Part shown: positions 9,034 to 15,614 of the stretch, piece after piece | Numbering within the stretch: position 1 is the stretch's first letter | Layout: each line of letters begins with the position of its first letter | Assembly (NCBI GenBank): GCA_030653935.1 | Contig: JAURYL010000023.1 | Coordinates: 1-47,633, forward strand | Source of the DNA: Pseudomonadota bacterium | GTDB lineage: Bacteria > Pseudomonadota > Gammaproteobacteria > Burkholderiales > Thiobacillaceae | Length of the DNA stretch: 47,633 nucleotides | Reading direction: 5' to 3' | Made by a program: the position numbers and the translations under genes | Notes under the pieces: model-generated | Databases searched by the model: none | Seen by the model: only the letters and a program-made list of their open reading frames with translations | Told to the model about the DNA's origin: nothing

Positions 9034-9474
9034 TTACTTTCCCTTGAATATGTTGGTGATGACTTCGTCTACCATTTCGGCCGGAGACTTTCTGGTAAGA
9101 GATGTGTGATATGAATTCCCAACTGCAAGTGTGAAATTATCTTTAGGGTCTCGCACCTGAATGGTAAGTTCGATCATATACATGGTGATATCCCACATCC
9201 ACTTGTCGATATAAGTGATCACCGCGTCAGAATTGGCTGCCGGTATTTCGCCTGTCGTGGCGGTCAATCCCATACTTCTGATCTTGTCCGCGATCAGACT
9301 GTCAATCGATTTATTGTCTGGCCCGAATTTTATGACATGGATTGCTTTTATGCTTCCCAGGTTTGCTGACGGGTCAACAGTGGCCGTGGCTCTGTTGACC
9401 GCGCAGCCCGAAAGTAAGGAGATTATAGCCAATAACGTTGCTACTGTGATATTCCGCGCTAATTGAGTGAGCAT
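9034..9474 (-). CDS. Putative lipoprotein, unknown function
   Basis: The protein has 146 residues with lipobox LSGC (Cys24). The mature region (SIKAIHVIKFGPDNKSIDS; DAVITYIDKWMWDITMYM) resembles small outer-membrane lipoproteins built on a DUF4136-like or similar alpha/beta fold; that is a guess from pattern only. GGAGG six bases before the ATG is a strong ribosome binding site. It is the first gene of the two-lipoprotein unit. The roughly 190 bases upstream hold no gene that I can support. Confidence 0.6.
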   Translation of the reverse strand: MLTQLARNITVATLLAIISLLSGCAVNRATATVDPSANLGSIKAIHVIKFGPDNKSIDSLIADKIRSMGLTATTGEIPAANSDAVITYIDKWMWDITMYMIELTIQVRDPKDNFTLAVGNSYHTSLTRKSPAEMVDEVITNIFKGK

Positions 9475-9663
9475 TTGTTACCTCCGTTGTGGATTGCTGC
9501 TAAATAATTCGATGTGTAACTGGTGTGGTTTGCTAGTGGCAAATGGGTGTTTCACCTCCTGTTTTCAGGTTGCTTTTCTGATTTGTTTATCAAGCCTTAA
9601 GTAAGCGCTCAACCATTGTGTAACAAACCGTCTTTACATGGTGCTGTTCCATCTCCACTACGG

Positions 9664-10239
9664 TCAGTGTCTTTCGGAGCGTTTCGGCCGGAACCCGGCC
9701 ATGTCTGAGGTTTCCATCTGCTCCGCCCTGACCACATGCGCAAGATCGTCCAGTACCAGGACATTACCCGTATTGCCCAGCCACGGGATATCGACCGGTA
9801 GATTGAGAATGACCTTGCCGGCATCGCAGTAGTATGGGCGGGCCATGCCCAGTTCGACCTTGGCGGCAACGCGAAAACGGTTATCCATGAGTACCAGGTA
9901 ATTAATCCCCCGTGGACTTGGCCCACCTCTGACCAGTTCACGCATTTCCAGCACTCTGTATGTTTTGTGGCCTTTTTTCAAGCTACAGGTATGTGCCAGA
10001 TGCACGAGTATTCTGTCTTTGTCGGCAATGCCCTGCGCTTGTAGCGCCGCATAGGCTTTCCCCTGGATATTGCTCCAGGCGTCCCAGTCGGCATCGCGTG
10101 AAAAAACCGGCTGTGCGGCGAGCGACAACAAAACGAACAGGGTGATACCTGGCAGCCTGCCAGACTTTGGAAGCGCCGGCTGCACGCATTGGCAATGAGC
10201 GACCGTAGCGGCCCATTTTTTGCCGGCTTCTTGCCCCAT
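9664..10239 (-). CDS. Exported small protein whose 5' end lies in a palindromic element
   Basis: The solid part begins with a signal peptide (LFVLLSLAAQPVFS, cleavage before RDADW) and continues for about 145 residues with two Cys (HTCSL and YYCDAG) that may form a disulfide. No normal start codon stands directly before the signal peptide. The nearest in-frame ATG (10239) lies inside palindromic element copy A and would add about 25 residues; a nearer non-ATG start is possible. The gene lies downstream of a muramidase-like gene. It could be its periplasmic immunity or inhibitor protein, but this is inference. The frame stays open further upstream to 10455. Confidence 0.5.
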   Translation of the reverse strand: MGQEAGKKWAATVAHCQCVQPALPKSGRLPGITLFVLLSLAAQPVFSRDADWDAWSNIQGKAYAALQAQGIADKDRILVHLAHTCSLKKGHKTYRVLEMRELVRGGPSPRGINYLVLMDNRFRVAAKVELGMARPYYCDAGKVILNLPVDIPWLGNTGNVLVLDDLAHVVRAEQMETSDMAGFRPKRSERH

Positions 10240-10357
10240 GGTTCGACCATGCAACTGCGCATCCGGCCAAAACGGGTCTCGCTGGGGCCACTTTTGGCTG
10301 CGTCGAAGCTTCGTAGGCTCATTTTCGCTACCGACGACCAAAGTCCGGCAGGCTGCC
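10151..10357. repeat. Long palindromic element, copy A (207 bp)
   Basis: The ends are near-perfect inverted repeats (GGCAGCCTGCCAGACTTTGG and its complement). A central hairpin, CATGGT-TCG-ACCATG, lies at 10237-10251. Copies B (14827-14994) and C (16984-17149) share the ends and the fold but differ by paired substitutions. This copy is longer than the others. It lies between the muramidase gene stop and the signal peptide of the following exported protein. Confidence 0.85.
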
Positions 10358-10363
10358 AAGGGG

Positions 10364-11113
10364 TCAGCGAACCAGTTTTGGAAACAGCGTCGCATGGACA
10401 TATTCGAGTTTCTCCGCATAAGCAGGATCGCCGCCACCATTGTAGCGAGCCGCAATGTTCTGATAGTCCCAGGTTCGCCAACTTTTTATGACACGTTGTA
10501 ATGTTGCTTTCCGGTATTGCAGTTTCTCTCCGGGTTGGAGTGTTTTGGATTTTCCAAGTTTACGCAATGATGCAAGGACATCCACGGTGGTTCCGACACG
10601 TTTTCCGATTTTCTCCAGGCTGTCACCCTGTTGCACGACTTCGAGATAAACTTTGGCGTCATCAGGGTCGAAAACCGTGTCTGTGTCGAAATACGCCATT
10701 CGTGTGAATAGATAAGCAATCCCGGTACGAATGTTCAATTCTGGTTGATCTATGGATTGTGTTTTGATGGTTGAAAGCAGGTCACTGGCCATAATGATGG
10801 AACTGTCGTCCGCGCCACGTTTTAGTACGTCATAGGCGGGATCACCCTTGTTCCCTATCTGCATCGGCCGGGTCGTCCAGGCGGAGTTCCTGGGGCCACC
10901 ACTCTCTACCCAGAGTATTGCCTTCATTAGTTTCCAGTCGACACCCGTATATTTTGTATGGTACGCATTCTCGATGAAGCGCGCGTTGTAATGCTGATCG
11001 GCGGAACAAATCATATCGCCGACTTCGTTATGGATGATCGTGTCATAAGCATCCCATGCGGCGTTGTTGATGCCGTCGTCGACCGTGTTCTTCCAGTTCT
11101 GGTTAATGGTCAT
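10364..11113 (-). CDS. Lytic transglycosylase (SLT)-like muramidase with an inserted LysM domain
   Basis: The protein has 249 residues and no signal peptide. Residues about 55-140 show an SLT/lysozyme-like core: LMKAILWVESGGPRNSAW carries the probable catalytic Glu, followed by PMQIGNKGD. Residues about 152-200 are a LysM peptidoglycan-binding motif (VVQQGDSLEKIGKRVGTT). The terminal block NIAARYNGGGDPAYAEKL resembles the closing AAYNAG motif of SLT domains, so LysM appears inserted within the catalytic fold. A muramidase without a signal peptide, followed by an exported protein, is the layout of some type VI effector-immunity pairs. No secretion genes are visible, so this is only a suggestion. 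The ATG lies 47 bases after the KS gene end. Confidence 0.65.
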   Translation of the reverse strand: MTINQNWKNTVDDGINNAAWDAYDTIIHNEVGDMICSADQHYNARFIENAYHTKYTGVDWKLMKAILWVESGGPRNSAWTTRPMQIGNKGDPAYDVLKRGADDSSIIMASDLLSTIKTQSIDQPELNIRTGIAYLFTRMAYFDTDTVFDPDDAKVYLEVVQQGDSLEKIGKRVGTTVDVLASLRKLGKSKTLQPGEKLQYRKATLQRVIKSWRTWDYQNIAARYNGGGDPAYAEKLEYVHATLFPKLVR

Positions 11114-11160
11114 GGTCTTTTGGGCAGTATTGTAGGAATGTCACAAATAGAGTGATGTGG

Positions 11161-12384
11161 TCAAGGGTTTTTCCTGAATATCAACGAAGTATTGATCCCC
11201 CCAAACGCAAAGTTATTGCTCATCAGGTAGTCCACCCGCATTTCCCGCCCCGCACCCATCAGGTAATCCAGTTTGCCGCAATTCGGATCGATGTTTTCCA
11301 GATTCGCGGTCGGCGCGAACCAGTTGTGGCGCAGCATTTCGATGGACAGCCAGGCTTCGATGGCGCCGCAGGCGCCCAGGGTGTGGCCGAAGTGGCCTTT
11401 CAGTGAGGCGATGGGCACCCGGCCGAGGACTTCGGCGGTGGCCTGGGTTTCCGCGAGGTCGCCGCGGTCGGTGGCGGTGCCGTGGGCGTTGACGTAGCCG
11501 ATGGCGGTCGCCGGCAGGCCGGCGTCATTCAGGGCCAGGCGCATCGCGGTGGCCATGGTCGCCGCCTCGGGTTGCGTGATGTGGGCGCCATCCGAGTTGC
11601 AGGCAAAGCCGACGATTTCCGCGTAGATCGTGGCGCCGCGCGCCAGGGCGTGTTCCCGTTCTTCCAGGATCAGGGTGGCCGCGCCCTCGCCCACCACCAG
11701 GCCGTCGCGGGCGGCGTCGAAGGGGCGCGGGGTGAGTGCCGGGGTGTCGTTTTGGGTGCTGGTGGCAAACAGGGTGTCGAACACGGCGGCGTCGAGGGCG
11801 GAGAGTTCTTCCGCGCCGCCGGCGACCATCAGGTCCTGGCGGCCGAAGCGGATGGCTTCAAAGGCATAGCCGATGGCCTGGCTGCCCGAGGTGCAGGCGC
11901 TGCTGGTGGGGATGACGCGGCCCTTGAGGCCGAAGAACAGGCCGATGTTGACCGCGCTGGTGTGGCTCATCATCTGGATGTAGCTGGTCGAGGTGACGCC
12001 CGACATGCTGCCGGTCTCCAGCATCCGGCCGAAGGCGCGCAGCGGTTCCATGCTGCCCGCCGAGGAGCCGTAGGCGATGCCCATTTTTCCATCACGGATC
12101 GTGGGGTCGTCGATCAGTCCGGCGTCAGTCAGGGCCATTTCCGTGGCGCGCACCGACATCAGGGCGACCCGGCCCATCGAGCGCACCATGCGGCGCGGGT
12201 AATGCGCGGGGAGGGTGAAGTGCTCGACCGGGGCGCCCAGCCGGGTATTGAGGTCGGCGAAGCGCTCCCAGTCCGCCATGTATCGGATGCCGGTGCGGCC
12301 GGCGCGCAGGTGGGTTTCGATCTCGGCCCAGGTATCGCCCAGCGCGGTGATGCCGGCCATGCCGGTGACGACGACGCGGCGCAT
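11161..12384 (-). CDS. Beta-ketoacyl-ACP synthase (FabF-like ketosynthase) of the APE cluster
   Basis: This 407-residue ketosynthase has Cys in SSACTSGSQAIGY, His in NAHGTATDRGD and His in GHTLGACGAIE, so the triad is complete. It would extend the polyene chain on the carrier protein, possibly as the catalytic partner of the chain-length-factor-like protein at the other end of the cluster (ApeO-type role). Its ATG overlaps the ketoreductase TGA (ATGA), fixing the start. The block 13112-14770 plus this gene is the usual KS-DH-KR-KS order of APE clusters. Downstream the pigment operon is broken by an unrelated island. Confidence 0.87.
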   Translation of the reverse strand: MRRVVVTGMAGITALGDTWAEIETHLRAGRTGIRYMADWERFADLNTRLGAPVEHFTLPAHYPRRMVRSMGRVALMSVRATEMALTDAGLIDDPTIRDGKMGIAYGSSAGSMEPLRAFGRMLETGSMSGVTSTSYIQMMSHTSAVNIGLFFGLKGRVIPTSSACTSGSQAIGYAFEAIRFGRQDLMVAGGAEELSALDAAVFDTLFATSTQNDTPALTPRPFDAARDGLVVGEGAATLILEEREHALARGATIYAEIVGFACNSDGAHITQPEAATMATAMRLALNDAGLPATAIGYVNAHGTATDRGDLAETQATAEVLGRVPIASLKGHFGHTLGACGAIEAWLSIEMLRHNWFAPTANLENIDPNCGKLDYLMGAGREMRVDYLMSNNFAFGGINTSLIFRKNP

Positions 12385-13115
12385 CAGACGATCCCTCCAT
12401 TGACGCCGATGACCTGGCGGGTGATGTAGGCCGCGCCCGGTGACAGGAGAAAGGCGACCACGGCGGCCACTTCTTCCGGTTTGCCCAGGCGGTTCAACGG
12501 CACCATCTTGAGTGCCTCGTCGAGCGGCAAGTCTTTCACCATGTCGGTGTCGATCAGGCCGGGGGCCACCGCGTTGACGGTGATGCCGCGACTGCCCAGT
12601 TCCACCGCCAGCGCCTTGGCCGCACCGATCAGGCCGGCCTTGGCGGCGCTGTAGTTGACCTGGCCGCGATTGCCGATGACGCCGGAAACCGAGGTCATGA
12701 CCACGATGCGGCCCCCTTGCTTCATGCGCACCAGGGGCATGACCAGGGGCTGGGTGATGTTGAAGAAGCCGTTCAGGCCAGTGTCGATCACGGTGTCCCA
12801 GTCTTCCTCGCTCAAAGCCGGAAAGGCGCCGTCGCGGGCGATGCCGGCATTGACCACCACGCCCCAGAAGGCGCCATGCGCCGCAACGGCGTCTTCCAGC
12901 GCCTGGCGCGCGCTGGCGCGGTCGGTGACATCGAAAGTCAGCAGGTCGGCCTGGCCACCGTCGGCCTTGATCTCATTGACGACCGCCTCGCCTTCCGCGC
13001 GACTCTTGCGGCAATGCACCGTCACGGTGAAACCGTCACGCGCCAGTTGCAGCGCGATTTCCCGGCCGATGCCCCGGCTGGAGCCGGTTACCAGTACGCG
13101 TTTGTTATCCGTCAC
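12384..13115 (-). CDS. 3-oxoacyl-ACP reductase (FabG-like ketoreductase, ApeQ-type)
   Basis: This 243-residue short-chain dehydrogenase has the NADPH loop TGSSRGIG (residues about 10-17), the NAGI motif, catalytic Ser in MTSVSG and the YSAAK Tyr-Lys pair. It reduces the beta-keto group made at each elongation, before dehydration gives a conjugated double bond. The start is GTG at 13115, overlapping the dehydratase stop (GTGA). Length and motifs are typical of FabG; its place between KS and hot-dog genes marks it as pigment-specific rather than housekeeping. Confidence 0.88.
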   Translation of the reverse strand: MTDNKRVLVTGSSRGIGREIALQLARDGFTVTVHCRKSRAEGEAVVNEIKADGGQADLLTFDVTDRASARQALEDAVAAHGAFWGVVVNAGIARDGAFPALSEEDWDTVIDTGLNGFFNITQPLVMPLVRMKQGGRIVVMTSVSGVIGNRGQVNYSAAKAGLIGAAKALAVELGSRGITVNAVAPGLIDTDMVKDLPLDEALKMVPLNRLGKPEEVAAVVAFLLSPGAAYITRQVIGVNGGIV

Positions 13116-13561
13116 TTTTCCTGCTCCACGATTGCTTTGAAATCAGCCGGCTCGAACACTTTCAGCGTGGCCTCCGCCACTGTTCTTCCCGCCAGCTCGA
13201 TGCGGGCGTCGAAGGCGGCCAGGCCGTTGTCTTCCTGAAACACTTCGCTGGCTGCCACCAACAGGGTTGCATGTTGGGCAAACGCCGGCACGCTCGTGGT
13301 GAAGCTGCGCGTGCCCAGGAGCAGCCCCTGTCTGGGGGGTAAACGCTGTTCACGGGCCTTGAGGCCGACCAGCGCGGCGATGGCTTGCGCCATCAATTCG
13401 ATGCCGATCCACGCCGGCATCGCACCCTCCGTGTCGGCATACCAGGCATTTCCATCCACCTTCGCCTCGACCCGGATACCTTCCGGACCACTGTCGAGCA
13501 CACGCTCGATCAGCAGCATGTCGCCGCGATGCGTCAATAATTCTTCGATGGGGGGATACAT
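13112..13561 (-). CDS. Hot-dog fold 3-hydroxyacyl-ACP dehydratase-like protein (ApeP-type)
   Basis: The protein has 149 residues. It begins MYPPIEELLTHRGDMLLIE, then has AWIGIELMAQAIAALVGL, the long hot-dog helix, and a beta-sheet second half. Motifs of this kind, with the H-R-G-D-M-L-L block, match the ApeP-type hot-dog partner that works with ApeI as a heteromeric dehydratase in APE synthesis. The KS gene stop (TAG) directly abuts this ATG, so the genes are coupled. Assignment rests on context and motif memory. Confidence 0.8.
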   Translation of the reverse strand: MYPPIEELLTHRGDMLLIERVLDSGPEGIRVEAKVDGNAWYADTEGAMPAWIGIELMAQAIAALVGLKAREQRLPPRQGLLLGTRSFTTSVPAFAQHATLLVAASEVFQEDNGLAAFDARIELAGRTVAEATLKVFEPADFKAIVEQEK

Positions 13562-14770
13562 CTACCGCTCTCCAATGATCAGGCTGACATTGCTGCCGCC
13601 GAAGGCATAACCATTGCTCATCACGATGCGCTTTTTATTTGGCTGCATGCGCTCTCCCGTCCGCGCCAGATGCAGGGATGGCAGCGCCGGGTCGGCGGCG
13701 CCATCCCAGACATGTGGCGGCAGGCGTGCATTATCGTCTGTAAGGCTCAGCCAGCAGAAGGCAATTTCTGTTGCGCCGGCCGCGCCCAGGGTGTGGCCGC
13801 TGAGCGGCTTGGTGGAACTGGCCGGGGTGTTCGGGGGGAAAACCCGGTGCATGGCGCGGCTTTCCATCTCGTCATTCTTCGGCGTCGCGGTACCGTGCAG
13901 ATTGACGTAGGCGATGTCGGACGGGGTGAGGCAGGCGTCCTGAAGCGCGGCGCGCATCGCCTGTTCAGCGCCCAGCCCTTCGGGATGGGGGGCCGAGATA
14001 TGGTGCGCGTCGCTGGATTCGCCAGAGCCGAGCAGGGCAATGGGGCGCGCGCCCGGCACAGGTTCGCGGGTCATCAGGAACAGGGCTGCCGCCTCGCCGA
14101 TGTTGATGCCACGCCGGTTGACGCTCATCGGGTTGCAGCGTTCCGGGCTGACCGATTCCAGCGCGGTGAAACCGCTCACGGTGAGCCGGCAGAGGCTGTC
14201 GACGCCGCCGGCCAGTACCGCGTCGCAGACTCCGGCCGCCAGTAATAGACGGGCCGAGACCAGCGCCTTGGCGCTGGAGGTGCAGGCGGTGGAGACGGTG
14301 TAGGCCGGCCCCAACAGGCCGAGATGGCGGGCGAGGAAGGGGGCGGCGGTGCCGATCTCCTGGCTGGCGTAGTCGAAGTCGGGCGGCATGGCGCCGTCAT
14401 GGTCGAGTACTGCGATGGCGGCCTCACCCTCGGCGATGCCGGAGGTGCTAGTTCCGAGCACGACACCAATCCGGGTGCGCCCAAATTCGGCGATGGCCCG
14501 CTCGATGGGTTCGCTGATCTGCGCCAGAGCGGCCAGCAGCAGTCGGTTGTTGCGGCAGTTGTAACGGCGCAAATGCACGGGCACTTCAGGCAGCTCGCCG
14601 CGTACCTTGCCGACCAGGGCTGCGTGGGTCAGCCCCGCGCCGCCGGCCAGCCAGCCGGCTTCCCGCACCATGCCGGAGGTGTCGCCCGCCAATAGGCGTT
14701 CGCGTACCGCATCGCGGCTGTTGCCCAAGGCGTTGACCAGGCCGAGGGCGGAGAGATGGGCGGGGATCAT
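13562..14770 (-). CDS. Beta-ketoacyl-ACP synthase (ketosynthase) of the APE cluster
   Basis: The protein has 402 residues with nucleophile Cys in STACTSSAKAL, His in NLHGTATPKND and His in GHTLGAAGATE. This ketosynthase is more divergent at the N terminus (MIPAHLSALGLVNALG) than the other two, which fits a specialised role such as priming with the aryl starter (ApeR-type), although that is inferred. The ATG at 14770 was chosen because it begins the conserved fold; in-frame upstream sequence is the translated palindromic element. The 283 bases upstream hold only repeats. Confidence 0.85.
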   Translation of the reverse strand: MIPAHLSALGLVNALGNSRDAVRERLLAGDTSGMVREAGWLAGGAGLTHAALVGKVRGELPEVPVHLRRYNCRNNRLLLAALAQISEPIERAIAEFGRTRIGVVLGTSTSGIAEGEAAIAVLDHDGAMPPDFDYASQEIGTAAPFLARHLGLLGPAYTVSTACTSSAKALVSARLLLAAGVCDAVLAGGVDSLCRLTVSGFTALESVSPERCNPMSVNRRGINIGEAAALFLMTREPVPGARPIALLGSGESSDAHHISAPHPEGLGAEQAMRAALQDACLTPSDIAYVNLHGTATPKNDEMESRAMHRVFPPNTPASSTKPLSGHTLGAAGATEIAFCWLSLTDDNARLPPHVWDGAADPALPSLHLARTGERMQPNKKRIVMSNGYAFGGSNVSLIIGER

Positions 14771-14776
14771 CGCGCC

Positions 14777-15019
14777 CCCTGTAGCGCCGGCGTCTCGCCG
14801 GCGTCGTGGACCTGATTGCCGTTGGTTAGCAGCCTGTCGGACTTTGGAAGCGCCGGCTGCGAAACCACCGCGACGGCCCATTTTTCACCAGCTTCTTGCC
14901 CCATAGTTCGACTATGCGGCGGCGAATCTGGCAAAAACTGCACTCGTCGGGGCGGCTTCTCGCTATCGACGACCAAAGTCCGACAGACTGCTAGCCGGCG
15001 AGACTCCGGCGCTACAGGT
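14777..15019. repeat. Palindromic repeat split by element copy B
   Basis: The left arm near 14777-14800 (CTGTAGCGCCGGCGTCTCGC) is complementary to the right arm near 14995-15019. Palindromic element copy B sits between the two arms. The order suggests that copy B inserted into an older, shorter palindrome of the type that also occurs at 25434-25490. Confidence 0.6.
14827..14994. repeat. Long palindromic element, copy B (about 168 bp)
   Basis: Terminal inverted repeats AGCAGCCTGTCGGACTTTGG and its near complement, central hairpin CATAGT-TCG-ACTATG at 14902-14916, and an inner stem CCAG/CTGG. It is intergenic, between the DUF3261-type lipoprotein gene and a KS gene. On the minus strand it is open in the same frame as copies A and C and reads MGQEAGEKW in the middle. 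Confidence 0.85.
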
Positions 15020-15053
15020 CGGATGGTGTGCGCGGCGCGCCCCATTTTCTGAT

Positions 15054-15614
15054 TCATTCTTCCTCCTTGATCGTCCGCACGGTCAGCAACAGGCCGGCGT
15101 CGGGCATCCGGATGTCCAAGCGGTCGTAACGCGGCGGCTCGCCGCTGCGCGTCACTTCCAGAACCGAAACGTCGTCGCGCAGCAAGCGGCGCAGGCCGGG
15201 GGTTTCGTCGATGTGCCAGTCGTCGCCCAGGCCGGCCGCCACGCTGGCAGCCGGCCAGGCCGCGATCTGCACCAGTGAGAGCAGCGCGCGCGCGTCGATG
15301 CGGTCGCCGGCCAGGCTGCTGGCGGTGGCCTCCCGGTTGTCGAAATGTGCTTCCAGCACCTTCTGCCCCATCGGCGTCAGGCCGGCCAGATTCATGCCGG
15401 CGGCGTCCACTTCCAATTGCGCAATCAGGCGTTCGTCAAGATCGCCACGGCGGATGCGGATGTCCTGCAAGGCGGTATAAGGCGGCACTGCCGAGGTGGC
15501 TTGCAGGCAATAGCGGGGGCCGCCTGGAATGTCCGGGCAGCGCGGATTGCCGGCACAGCCGGCGAGCAGGCCGATCAAGGCCAGAATCAGAAATTCAGAA
15601 ACGCGGACAGACAC
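15054..15614 (-). CDS. DUF3261-like outer membrane lipoprotein of the APE cluster
   Basis: The protein has 186 residues. The leader VSVRVSEFLILALIGLLAGC ends in lipobox LAGC. The mature part is beta-rich, as expected for the DUF3261-type lipoproteins that accompany LolA-like and MMPL genes in APE clusters, where they probably take part in moving the lipid-linked pigment to the outer membrane. Start is GTG at 15614, overlapping the upstream radical SAM gene by 20 bases. Family assignment is from context and general pattern. Confidence 0.7.
   Translation of the reverse strand: MSVRVSEFLILALIGLLAGCAGNPRCPDIPGGPRYCLQATSAVPPYTALQDIRIRRGDLDERLIAQLEVDAAGMNLAGLTPMGQKVLEAHFDNREATASSLAGDRIDARALLSLVQIAAWPAASVAAGLGDDWHIDETPGLRRLLRDDVSVLEVTRSGEPPRYDRLDIRMPDAGLLLTVRTIKEEE

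Noticed and set aside
14767-15057. Open frame of 96 codons through element copy B
   Set aside because: Consists of the translated palindromic element and repeat arms with no gene attached. Recorded as a repeat, although the open frame is used in the findings.
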